NCBI GenBank assembly: GCA_963932465.1
Contig: OZ010794.1
Coordinates: 446,912,502-446,976,501, forward strand
Length of the DNA stretch: 64,000 bases
Direction: 5' to 3'
Source of the DNA: Maratus speciosus
Taxonomy: Eukaryota > Arthropoda > Arachnida > Araneae > Salticidae
Shown here: piece by piece, positions 12,801 to 26,000 of the stretch
Layout of the letters: the number at the start of each line of letters is the position of its first letter
How positions within the stretch are numbered: position 1 is the first letter of the stretch
Notes under the pieces: model-generated
Told to the model about the DNA's origin: nothing
The model's input: the letters and a program-made list of their open reading frames with translations, nothing else
The model's database searches: none
Made by a program: the position numbers and the translations under genes

Positions 12801-15800
12801 GTATGTATTCATTTACTTATTGCCACATTGATTTACAAATGCAAAACTTTTTTTTACTTTAGATCCTTTAAAAGAAGAATGAAATCCTTAAAAAAACAAA
12901 AATGAAATAATTAAAATTTCAACTTAGTCCTATCGAGTTTCGAACCACAGTACGTAAGTACACAAAACTAAGGCATTAAGCGACTATGCCACAATCAATA
13001 CAAAATATTTAGTCAATTAAGGTTCCCTATCAGAGCGGAAATGATTTCTTCATTTCCTTTTTTTTCCGCGTCAGTTTCATTAACAAAATTGTCCGAATTC
13101 TCTAGCATTTTAATAGATCGTAAATATAACTAAAACCAGGCACTTTTTAAAATTTCATAAAAAAAATATTCACATTTTAGAGGGTAAACGTTTAACTGAA
13201 ATGGAGAGAATTTGCACTGAAATGTAAATCCTCTTTAAGAGGTGTAAAGTGACCTGCCTCTGACGGTGTATTTGAAAGGGTTAAAATTCATATTTTTAAA
13301 AACCGATTCCACCATCGATTTGAAGAAGGTTTCAGCTTTATAAGCATCTTTTTGATTTGTCAGTACCTTTAGAGTTGCATCACTGGGAGATGTTGAAATA
13401 AGGGAGAAAAAATGTGTTTTGGAAAATCGATCCTTTTTTAACTTTTTTTTCAAGGGTTAGTTGCGATATATTTTTTAATTGATTGCAGCATTTGAGACAT
13501 AAGAGTACAATCTTTCAAAACATGTTTTCTATTTTTAACTTTACTGAGCGGTTTGGACGATGTTAGTTAATAAATAATGACAAAATACCCCCAAAATATT
13601 TTTTCCCGTTCTTCCTTTGCATATCAGCACATCAGCCCATGCGTCAGAGGTTTACCAGTCTCCTAATGACCGAGATGGATTTTTAATGAAAGTGAGTGAC
13701 GGTTGTTAATTAATAACTCAGCTGTTAATTAGAATTTTGAAATTCTGAGAACCAGATACATCAGGAGAGATTTTGGGCTATTATCACAAAAATTTTGATC
13801 CTCGTACGTGCCGTAGATTTTGCTAGCCATCGCCGACAGACAAACAGACACACACACAGAGCGATCTGTTCTTTTATTAGTATAGATTGTTTCACAGAGG
13901 GTTCAAGGAGATTAATGGGTTCAAGGACCTGAGCATAAAAAACTCAGAGGCCTCAAAAATAACACATTTCATACATGATCACACAATAAGAAATTTGCAT
14001 TCAATCATTACTGTTTCGAAAGTGGCCACATTCAGAATATTTTTCAGCTTCAAAGCTTTTAAAATTATATTCCACATACATCTGGTTTTAAAATATATCT
14101 AGTTGTCACTGTATTCAACTGTACAAAGTACCCATTCATGAGCTTGATTTTGGAGAAAAATAATTTATCTTAGATTTGAATAGTATTAGATTTAGATTAG
14201 TAATCTTAGATTTGGTACCAAAAACTCATAAATCTGTATATTTATTATTTTAGTAAGTTTTCTAGATTGTAATCATATTTCTGGTTAACTTCTATTACAC
14301 TTGTTACTTTGATGAATTAGCAAGTAAAGTTATCCATATATATTATTTTCACACTTCCATAATAATTATTAAAAATAATTATCAGTTGTGATTAAAAAAA
14401 TAAAGAATATTTATGATCAAATTTCCATTATATCTCCCGCTTTTAACATTCACAAACAAACAACAACAAAAAAGAAGAATTAAAAATACCCCAAAAACAC
14501 AAAGCCCACTTAATTTTTTGACCCAGTGGATCACAAATTCTTGATACTCTAGGAAAACAATCTGCATTATAAACACCATTCGATACAATTTCGTAAATTA
14601 TTCATACCAGGGGGGTCCAACCAAGGCTTTTCGGGTTACAGAACATAATTATTTTTAATTGAAATCTCAACAGATTGTTAAAAATTTTCCCCAGTAACAC
14701 TAAAAAAGCATTTTTATATGAAAAATATCAATTATGTATTCAAATAAAGTTTTGAAATTTATTAAAAATGGTACTTTCATATTAGCCATATTTCAAGAGT
14801 TAAAAACCGAAGAATTTGCCAAAGATGTTGCAATTAATATCAGCTTTACATTGATTCTGTTTATTTCAGTGATTAAACACATATTTGATTACATATCTGT
14901 TAAATTTGTGTTTTATTTATATTATATTAAATAGTGATTGATTGGTGAAGTTTTAATTTCATTATGGAATGTTATCCAAAAACAATGCTATTTATATTAT
15001 TTTAAGTACAAATGAGTTAATCTTCTGTAACTGGGCTGCACATGGACATGACAGAAATAAAATTTAAAATTCAGACTTGAAAATGATTTTTAAAACCATA
15101 AAAAAAAAATCAGCAAATTAAGACGCAGTTTTCAAACAAATTGCATTTGAAAGTACATTTTTTCTCGATTTCATGGTGCAAAAATTTAAGTTGTGCAATG
15201 TTTAGAAGTAAATAAATTTTCGATAAAAGTGTAATCTATGACTCAGATAGTTATTGCCAATGAACATGTTTTTGCTTTATAATATAGATTGACTAAAATT
15301 CAAATAGCAAAAATCGAAATTCAAATTTTAACTAGCTTAGAAAGAGTTAAAGGGTTACCTGACAACTCTCAGTCTGAGATTTCTGCTGATGAACATTTGG
15401 CAACTTCTGCTGAACTGGAGGCTGATTAACAATCTAAAACAGAAATAGAAAAAAAAATATTTAAATATGTTAGATACATGTGAAAACTCTACCAAAAAAA
15501 AAAAAATTTAAATATGTTAGATGCATGTGAAAACTCTACCAAGTAGTTAACTATTTAAATAATAATTAAATTTGTATGAAAATATAAACAAACTAAAGTT
15601 ATTATTTATTCCTGTTGTTTATGGTCATGCAATAGACTTTATGTTAAGTACTTTAATTTTTAAAAGTTTACAATTCCTTATATATAATTCTGCAGAATGA
15701 TATTCATTTCTTAATACGCATTTTAATTTGCATGGGTATGAGTTGAAAACAAGACACCCTCAAACTTTATTATTTGATCTTATTTAAAAATTGAGATAAA

Positions 15801-17062
15801 ATGCAGATTATAAAATTTTTCAACAGCTTTATTGCATTATAAATGCCTTAGCAATATTAAAGGTACTTTATTAGTTATTTCAATATTTTATTTGTTTTTA
15901 GATTTTTTTCCTTTTCCTTATATGATTCAGAATACTGCACATAAATTTTACTGTTCAACATTACTAATAATCTATAAAAGTAGTAATATTGAGCAGGGAA
16001 AAAAGGTAATAGGTGGGATTTCCAGATTTTAACCAAAATTTCAAGTGGGATGCTTTAAAGAAGTTTATTTTAAGTGGAATTCTAAAAAATTATTCTGCAC
16101 ATTGTGTGAACCTCCTTGAGCAATATAAAATAAGTACAAGAAAATGGACTTAAAGAATTTGAATATTTAATGAACAAAACATAAAACATGGAAAATTTAT
16201 AATTTTTTTGCTAACATTAAAAAGACGAAATGTGTCTATAATGATACTGGATATTTAGAAAAAAGTATTATAAATAGGTTCAAAATCTATTATAACTATT
16301 TTTTAATTATTTCACTGCTGAGCTAGCATTGAGACCTGGTGCACTTTATAGCACTATAAGGCAAAGTTAGAGAACCGATAAAATTTGTTTGAAAAAATTG
16401 TATTTATTGATTTTACAGCAGCATAACTTTCCGAAAATGCAATTTTTGAGGCCACTTATTAAAGATTCCTTCAAGAACCTATTAATTTCATCTTGAAAAA
16501 ATACAATATTATAATTGCATTTTTGGCGGTGGAAAATTGGCTTTATTCATTACTGTGGAATTTTTCACAACAATGCTGGCCGAATGTCACAGTCATCTGC
16601 TGTGTGCGAGTAGTAGTTTGGATTTGCAGCACCATATTTGGCAACTAAATTTGCTTTTGGCTTAAAATGAACAATTGAAAATTGAAAACCTATTACTTTA
16701 AAATTGAATGTGTACAAAAATATAATACAATTTTTGCAGACAAATTTTATCGGTTCTCAAATTTTGGCCTATATATATATATAATTTTATATATACATAT
16801 CTTCCTGAGACCCAAGCAAAATATAATGCATATATATATATATTTTTTAAATATGAGTTTTTTTCAACAAATAAGCATAAAAATGATGTTTTTAAAGAAA
16901 TTAATTTTGATTTTTTAATTTTGTTTTACAGCACATCCATCTAAATGGATGTTCATGCCATAACTTGCTTTAAAATAATTTAAAAAATGCTAAAAGTATG
17001 AGAAGGAATAGAATTTATTGTAAAGAACATAAGGCAAGTATTAACATCTGCTATTAAAAGTG

Positions 17063-17095
<33 letters not shown>

Positions 17096-20000
17096 TTAAA
17101 CAAATTAAAATAACATAAAAATGAAACTTACCAGCAGAACGTAGAATTCTAATTTGACTCATTTATTACGCCATTTTGTAAACAAAGTAGTTACTGTTGC
17201 CAAAATCCAAAAGCTGAATGTTGATTTTTGATTCATACATTACCATGCCAAACTGGTTTTAGATTGCTACAATGAAATTTAACGCAATAGAAGGTGAAAG
17301 CAAAACATCCATTTAAATGGATGCCAGGTTTCAGGAGGATATATATTTTTTTCAAATCCAAATTAGGTATTTTTGACACATTCATGAAGCCATTTTCATT
17401 TTTAAAAATGCACAATTTTTTCAGCTATTCCAATTCAGATAATTGAGAAATCAAATCTTCTATATATTCAAAAAAGGGTCTTTAAGAAAATGGTATTAAA
17501 GTTAAAGACAAACCAGTTTTATGGGCAACTGTGCGATGTGTCTTCGTTGGGGAATAATTGATTAGAACTCAAGATGAAATACATTTAAGGAAAAATGAAC
17601 ATGCTAGTTGATTCTAAAGAGCTTGGATATTAGTGTAGGTTTCACTTGCATATAAAAAAGGATTTTTTGATAGTGCAGAAAAATCAGTATTGTTCAGCAG
17701 TGTCTTATTAAATTTTTTTTTTTAAATTTAATTATCGAAAGTGTCTAGTGACTTTTGTCCAAACAGTATATTTAATAAAATGTTTTGCAGAAAATGCAAG
17801 ATCGTTCATACTGTTGGTGTCAGTTTCTGCGTGTACTTTTAAGGTGTGTTCAGTAACTTTCTATGCTGTGCATATGCTGGTTCAACTGTTAAAAGTTTTG
17901 TTAAATATGTATTTTCAACTTTTACAAATTTATTGATCAATAGTGTCAGGTTCGGAGAAATATCTGCTATTAGAACTGAGGTTCTATATTATTTTTGTCT
18001 TAATATATTATATATTGTATGGGCTGTGTACTGGAATTTCAAAATAACAGTCTTTCCTTATCTAAAACTGGATCTAAGCCGGTGAAAATGTATAGATGGT
18101 ATGAAGGGGGAAAAGATAGTTGGAGAGGGGTGTGCCCAACCTTTTAAGATGTCTGTGGAAGATTGGGAGACAATGGGAGCCACGTAGAAAACCCCGGAGC
18201 AAGGGGTTCCTGGAAGGCAGGCTGTTCTGCTGAGAGAGTTGGAGCGTAGCGCGCAAGGTGGACAGTCGTGCCTTGGATAGCTCTGTGAGAGTGTGTAGGG
18301 TTGAGAGAGGCTCGGATAGCTTAGGCTTAGAGCCCATGTGTTGGGAGATCCAGATTGATCTCCGGAAAGCTAATTTAACGTGTGTAGAGTGAGAGTGATT
18401 TAACATAGTTTAACAGTACACAGCCAGCATTTACTGTATTCAATTTAATGTTGAACCGGATCATCTATATCCGAGTTTGTAAGTGTAAATAGTGTTTGTT
18501 GTTGTGTAAATAGTGTGTAAATAAACTGTTAATTTAGTTAATTGAAAGCGTTGGTTTTCATTTAAACAATCCTCTCAGTGCGTGACCGATATCACGTAAT
18601 CATATCGGTGGTGGCAGCATATAAATAATAAGGATTTTCTTCGAAGTTGTGCGGACTAAGAGGAAATTCCAACAAATGATGGTAGCGACGGGATAGAATC
18701 GTCTTAGATCAGTGACCAACGAGCCGTGTTGCAGTGTGTTAGTGCCGGAGCACCCAGTGGAATTCTTGCGTGGAAATGCCGAATCGTCGGAATTTTAGAG
18801 AGATAAAAAACAAGCGTCGAGCATAAATACAGCGTGTGTGTGCCCTATCATCGTTACAGCGAACCGAACTAAAGTGTGTGTGCCCTATCACCGTTACAGC
18901 GAACCGGACTAAAGTGTTGTGCCCTATCATCGTTACAGCGAACCGAACTAATGTGTTGTGCCCTATCGTCGTTACGGCGAACTGAAATAGTGTTTGTGCC
19001 CTATCATCGCTACAGTGCCTCAAGTTATAGTGTATTACAGCCTGAGTGTTGAATAACATCAAAGTGACTTTAAAGTGTGAAATATTGAATTCATCGTGAA
19101 ACTACGTGTGAGCAGCGGAGTACCCCAGCAGATAAAGTATAAGGTAGGGTGTTTTGATCATTTCTGTCTGCTGACATTCTCGAACCAAATGTATTTGTTG
19201 TTGTATAATTGATAGTAATTTAAGATAAATTGATTAGGTAATTTATGTGCAATCAAATAATTGTGTTCAGATAGGTAGGAGATTTTAATAGCCATATTTA
19301 TTATTGTTTTAAGAAAGGGTCATAATAACTTGTGCTAATATTGATATTCTATTTTTTTTACTAATAATGGTAGTGAACAAAATTAATGCCTTGTGTTAAT
19401 AATAGTTGGAAGGAATAATTGAATTTACTTAAATTTAAATTATTATTAAAGTAATATTTAAATGAAGCAATACTGTTTAAGTTTGAAGAGTTGATGTTGA
19501 TAACAAACGAGAAATGAAGATTTGCTTAGAATTTTAGTTGGATAGAAGTAAATTTCGAAAAAAAAAAAGGCTCACAGTGAAAAAAAAAAGTGAAGGTTTT
19601 GATTGTATTTGTTTTAAGTGTGAGAACCAGTATTGAATTTGGAAATACTTTATTGAGGATAATTGTAGAAATTTATAGGTGTATGTTATACAATTTTTCT
19701 TTATGTGGATGTTTCTATTGGCATCAATACTTTTATTCAATTTGCAACGTATCAGTATTATTAAAGATAAATTTGTAAAAGAAGCTATAGCTCAATTAGT
19801 AGTGCCTAAAGTCAAAAGAGAAGGAATCTTAAAGTCAGCGCATGTATCTAATAAGGGAGAACATCACGTGGCAAAGAAAACCTTAGAGAGGATTAGGCAA
19901 TCTTTTTATTGGAAAGGTATGGCTAAAGAAGCTAAAAAATTCTGTAAATCATGTCTAGAATGTCAATTATCTAGAAAAATGAAAGTGCGTGATAGAGTCT

Positions 20001-23000
20001 TAGTTGAAATAATGGATGGTAGCAAAAAGTATGTGTATCAAAATAAAGGGGAATTTATTGCTAAGTGTAATATAGTGAATATTGTTTTTGAAGGTGATGA
20101 GGAATTTGGAGAAGTTGGGGAAATTCCTATTTTAAACCGGGAACAAGAGGTAGAATGGGACATAGAAAGGTTTGAAATAAAAGGGTTATCTAATAGTCAA
20201 GTCAGGGATATAAAGTCCATTTTGAGGGATAATAAAGAGGTATTTATGGGTCCTGTGCGACCAGCGGAAGTAGGGGAGCACCGTATTGATTTGAAACCGG
20301 ATGTGGCAAGGAAAAAGCCAAAATTATATAGTGTACCTGTTGCTTATAAAGAGGAAGTAGATAAACAGATTCAGGAGTTATTAGAATTAAATCTAATCGA
20401 AGTGTCAAATGCAGAAATTAGTCATCCAATTGTTTGCGTGGCGAAAAAAGACGCAACTGTTAGGCTTTGCATTGATTATAGAGCTTTAAATTTAGTAACG
20501 CAGGTCCCAACATTTCCTATGAAAGATTCGCAGGAAATCATGTATACTGCGGGGGCAGCTAAATATTTATCTTCGATTGATTTATTGAGGGGTTATTGGC
20601 AGATTAAAATGGCGGAGGAATGTAAACATTTGACAGCTTTTACAACTCATAATGGGACTTATCAGTGGCGTACTATGTCTTTTGGTTTATCAGGGGCGGC
20701 TGCTACGTTCCAAAAAGATATGAATGAGGTTCTTCAAAGTCATCGGAGGTATGCACAAGCTTATATTGATGATGTCATCATTTTCTCTGATACCTGGGAA
20801 GAGCATTGTGAGCATGTTAGGTCTGTTATAGAAGAACTTAAAAATAGAAACTTTACGATTAGGCTGGATAAATGTAAATTTGGAGAGAAATTGACTAAGT
20901 TTTTAAGTCATGTAATTGGGGGTGGAACACATGCACCTGATGAGGAGAAAATAGGAGCAATAAGGGATTTAAAGAGACCGAAAACTAAAAAGGAAGTTAG
21001 ATCTGTTTTGGGATTAATGGGATTCTATCGATCTTGTATTCCAAATTATGCAGAAATTGCTATACCTTTAACGGAATTAACTAAAGAGAAAGTTAAAAAT
21101 ACTGTACCATGGGATAAAAGGGCAGAAGAAGCATTTAATACCCTTAAAGATGAGTTATGTAACGTGACACGTTTGGCTACACCTACCGTAGGCCGGGAAT
21201 ATCAGCTTCACGCCGATGCTTCAGACCTGGCAGTAGGATGTTGTCTTACTCAAAAAGATGAAAAGGGTCAGTTTAAACCGATAGCTTTTGCCAGTCAGAA
21301 ATTATCAGGGGCTCAGCGTGCTTGGCTGAGTATAGAGAAAGAGGCTTGGAGTGTTCTCTTCGGGTTGCAGAAGTTTGAAAAATGGACATATGGATCTCAA
21401 ATTGAGATCATAACTGATCATAATCCATTAAAATTTCTCACTGAAACAACCCCAAGGTCCCCCAAACTCACTAGATGGGCTCTTGCCTTGCAACGCTGGA
21501 ACCTGAGTATTTCTCATCGTCCAGGAGTGCAACATTTAAATGCTGATGCAATTTTCAGGCTACATAGGAAGAGCTGGGAAGAACAGCCAATTGCTAGCCC
21601 ATCGGCATCAATGACTAAATAGTGGACAAACCTTAAAGGGGTGTCATCACGTTTTAAATTTTTTTTTTGTATATGTGTAATTGTATTTGAATTTTGTGTT
21701 ATAGTGTATTAGCATGTGTAGTTTTTCTGTAATAATAATAGTAGTACACGGTTCATTATAGATGTCAGTAGAAAATGTTCAGACACCTTGATATATATAT
21801 ATGTAATAATAATAATGAAGAAACCTGCAAAGAGACTATTGAACTCTTCTGTGGTGTTACTATATGTTTGGGGAAAATTAGCCCCTAAATGGCATATTTT
21901 CCGCTAAGGTGGGGAGTGTCAGGTTCGGAGAAACATCTGCTATTAGAACTGAGGTTCTATATTATTTTTTGTCTTAATATATTATATATTGTATGGGCTG
22001 TGTACTGGAATTTCAAAATAACAGTCTTTCCTTATCTAAAACTGGATCTAAGCCGGTGAAAATGTATAGATGGTATGAAGGGGGAAAAGATAGTTGGAGA
22101 GGGGTATGCCCAACCTTTTGAGATGTCTGTGGAAGATGGGGAGACAATGGGAGCCAGGTAGAAAACCCCGGAGGGGTTACGTTGAGAAGGAGCAAGGGGT
22201 TCCTGGAAGGCAGGTTGTTCTGCTGAAAGAGTTGGAGCGTAACGCACAAGGTGGACAGTCGTGCCTTGGATAGCTCTGAGAGAGGCTCGGATAGCTTAGG
22301 CTTAGAGCTCATGTGTTGGGAGATCGAGATTGATCTCCGGAAAGCTAATTTAACATGTGTAGAGTGAGAGTGATTTAACGTAGTTTAACAGTACACAGCC
22401 AGCATTTACTGTATTCAATTTAATGTTGAACCGGATCATCTATATCCGAGTTTGTAAGTGTAAATAGTATTTGTTTTTGTGTAAATAGCGTGTAAATAAA
22501 CTGTTAATTTAGTTAATTGAAAGCGTTGGTTTTCATTTAAACAATCCTCTCAGTGTGTGACCGATATCGCATAATCATATTGGTGGTGGCAGCATATAAA
22601 TAATAAGGATTTTCTTCGAAGTTGTGCGGACTAAGAGGAAACTCTGACAAATAGCAACACAAACACGACACACAAAAGCCTATTTTAGGAAATCTCTCAT
22701 TATGAGTCATGGAGGAGAGCACTAAAGGGCTCGTTAATTTTAAATGTAAGAAAGGATAAAAGTATCACTGAATAGCAAAAGTGAAGAATTTTTTTATATT
22801 TTAATGGAAATACTAATTTAACATCTTGATTACAGGAAAGTCAATTTGATACGTGCAAGTATAAAAGAATAAAATGAAAATTCTTAATTTTTTACAATGA
22901 AGAAGTTTTAAAAATAAAAATAAAACTTAAAAAGCACATTTAACAGTGGTAATGAGTTCTTATATTAGATAAAATGTATTATGGAATGTGTGTACCTAGA

Positions 23001-26000
23001 TAAATGCAATTAATAATCTAAATTTTGTAAAAATTCTATTTTATTATTAACATGAGGATTTTTGAAATGCTGTAAAAATAGATCAAGCTGTTAAAATTTT
23101 TAAACATACAAAAAAATGATAATAATAATGTGTGTTTAAATTTATTTCTATTTTTAAATTAATAAGTATATGTGATTAACATACATATAAATTAATATGC
23201 ATGCAATTAATATATATAATCAATTACTTTTTTTTTTTTTTTAAATGTTGCTATTTGGCTAAATCACTATTCATTTAATCCCTGGTGAGAACCGAGAATG
23301 GGGGTGAGGGGAAAAAAAGAAAGAAGATTACTCAAATATATTTACCAATCTTTTTATATTTTTATAATCTCCAAAATGAGTGGATAGTTAAAAGTTGTTC
23401 AGATTTTAAAGTTCACAGACACGACCAATAGTTTAAATTAAAAATTAAATAAAATACATTTCTAATAATTACTCTTTTTCTCAATATATAATTTCAAGTC
23501 AAATATTTTACTAGATAAATAATCATAATAATTGGCTACTGCCGATTATCCAACATATTGGACAGATACAGTATTTCACTGGACATCCATTGCACCCTTA
23601 CTTTAAGCAAAATAAATATTAGACTTAAAAAAATAAAAATTACGTAAATTGTTTAAAGTAGCTAAGAAAAATGTAATTACTAAAATGATTTTTAACGCCT
23701 CAAAAAGACAATTTATAAAATCAAATCGTAACTAGGATTTATATAAATATGTAAATGAAGAAGTCAAATTCTTAAAATTCATAGCTAGAAGACCCATTCG
23801 AAAAAAAAACCCCCAAAAATCTATACTTACTCTTGAATGAGTTGAAGATGCATTAATAGTAGAAGTAACTGTCGTTGTAACCACACTATTAACAGTTATT
23901 GGGCAAGTAGTAACAGGAGCAGGACTATGTTTTGTTGTTACCTACAGAAAAAAGATTTGCAATAAATAACTAATAAATGACTAACTCTTTAAAAATATTT
24001 TTGTAAATGATGGATGCTGTTTTAACATACTTACAGGCACAGTATTCTGTTTTAATAAATTTACAAGATTAACATTTTGAGTAGTAGTAGAACTAGGGAC
24101 AATTGGTTTGCTAGCTTCATGATTTTGAGGCTGAGATACAGGTACAGGTGGGGGTGGAAGTGGAGGTGGTTTTGAATGAATTTGTTGAGGTTGCATCTGT
24201 TCAGAATTAATTTGATTCTGAGCTGCTTGACATCGTTGTACAATGTTTTTTATTGTAATTTCATTTTCCTGCTTCTAAAGAGATGGGAAAAAAGATATGT
24301 ATATGCATAAAATGGCAAGATCCAAGAAACATTTGTGAAAAACAATTTTTAGCAAGAAAGTTAAACTAGACAACATCATCAATCTAATAAAACATAATAC
24401 ACTTCAAGTATACAGTATACTCTCGATATCTCAAAGTTGAAGGGACGCTAAAAAATTTTCGAGATAGTTTTCGAGGTAACAAGGCCATAACTAAAACATA
24501 AAAATTCACGTAAAAACACAATATACGGAATAATATTATAAAAACTAGAGTCATGATAAATGAAAATAAGTATAAATATGTAATGATTGTTGAGAATAAA
24601 TCTAAATACAGGATGATAATTTTTACTTTTAAAATAGTAGAAAATAATTACATTAAAATTGAAAAGAATTAGTAAATACATAAATGAATTTACATTGCTA
24701 GAATTTCTTAAAGTCCAGTATCGTGGCCTTGCGACTTCTCTTTTGATATAGTCCTTCAACCAATTTTTCCTGTTCGAAAAATAGCGGTAAAGTCATCGTT
24801 TTCCGAGCATTACATACAAAAATGTCATCCATATGAAAAGGAAACACTTGTTTTCCCCCTTTGTTTGGCGTTCAAGTGACCAGATGGAAATATCGGAATT
24901 GTCCCTGACCCCTTAGAGAGATAATGAGGGGGGGGGGGGGGGGGCAGAGATTCTTGGAAACCCCTCTATTTTCTTCGAAACAATTGGACAGCGATTTTTC
25001 TAGAACGATTCACTTTTTACTTCGAAAAATATTCGACATAACAAGGTTTTGAGTGAAAACTCTTCGAGATAAGAATTAAAATTAACATTAGATGAATATG
25101 TAACTTCAAGGAGGAAAATAATTTTTCGACATATCGAGAGTACACTGTAATTTGTGAAATTGATAAGAATTAATCTAGTTAAAAAAATCTTGAGACAATT
25201 TGAAATCTTGTTCGAATATTTATGCAGAACATTATCAATTTTAAAAAAAAGTATGTTAACATTTGCCAATAGTAATATACAGGGTGTATCTGAAATACTT
25301 AACAACAAACTTAGGGGGATGATAGTACTCATCAACACAAACAAAAAATGCAATGGAACTTCAGATGTTTAGAGGGTGAAAATCGCAAAACTAATAAAAA
25401 TATCGAAATCTTGTATGCTGCTTTTCTGCAGAACTGGCTAGTAGCACAAAGCTGGTTTTCCTTTACCTTTGTGCATATCCGGTCAGAAAAAGATAACAAA
25501 AACTTGGAAGAAAGCCAAACAAATCTGTGAGTAGGAACACACGTATGCAAATTTGAGCGTGTCCGCCAGTCGTTCCTCCGTACATGTACTCTGTGTAATA
25601 ATGTCTGCAGTCGACACTTTGAACAATTGTTGTAAAATATTTGTTTTCTCAGGACATCACGAGCTGTGTTGTACCTATTCTGTGCAATAAATAATTTTCT
25701 GGAGTGTTTCTTTCTTGTCTCAATTTGTCCATTTCCAGATGCATTTTCTCGATTATCATCCTTTAAAGGTCATTTGCGACCCCATGTTCCATTGCATTTT
25801 TTGTTCGTCTTCATGAGTACTATCATCCCTCTAAATTTATTGAAGTATTCCAGATACACCCTGTATAACAATTGACAATAATGGGATTGAAAAAAAAAAA
25901 CGCAATTAAATTAACACTTATCAGTCCTATGTCATTTCCCATGTAACATTAGAAACAGCATCTCTTACACAAATTTTATTCAGTTGGTTATTTTTACTTG

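Larger units (their letters stand above)
7147..15358. other. BICRA intron 8 (8.2 kb)
   Basis: Non-coding. Holds a diverged repeat array (about 8080-10980) interrupted by a hAT element (9007-10062), several poly-G/poly-C runs, and a candidate element at 11563-13888 with a tRNA-like promoter block. No gene seen at 13900-15358, only AT-rich sequence. Confidence 0.7.
17944..22649 (+). mobile_element. Complete Ty3/Gypsy-type LTR retrotransposon, 4.7 kb
   Basis: Two similar LTRs (17944-18674 and 21917-22649), each starting TGTCAG, enclose 3.2 kb of internal DNA. A perfect 5-bp target duplication AATAG flanks the insertion (17939-17943, 22650-22654). The internal region has a leader with 39-bp tandem repeats, one long ORF (19679-21622) with reverse transcriptase and RNase H, and a purine-rich tract just before the 3' LTR. 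No gag, protease or integrase catalytic core was recognised, so it is probably non-autonomous. It lies antisense to BICRA. Confidence 0.93.
15434..23830. other. BICRA intron 7 (8.4 kb)
   Basis: Holds the LTR retrotransposon (17944-22649) and an inverted-repeat element (16357-16771), plus a poly-A run near 17062-17091. The remaining 15.4-16.3 kb and 22.7-23.8 kb are AT-rich and show nothing recognised. Confidence 0.75.

Noticed and set aside
18074..18406. 110-codon minus-strand ORF (and its counterpart at 22013-22312)
   Set aside because: Lies wholly in the LTRs, differs in frame between the two copies, and has no known domain.
18739..19062. 107-codon minus-strand ORF with repeated RFAVT-IGHNTL
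   Set aside because: Translation of the 39-bp leader repeats antisense to the retrotransposon.
24981..25875. Several 60-117-codon ORFs
   Set aside because: They overlap MITE inverted arms and the pogo-like element and show no domain.
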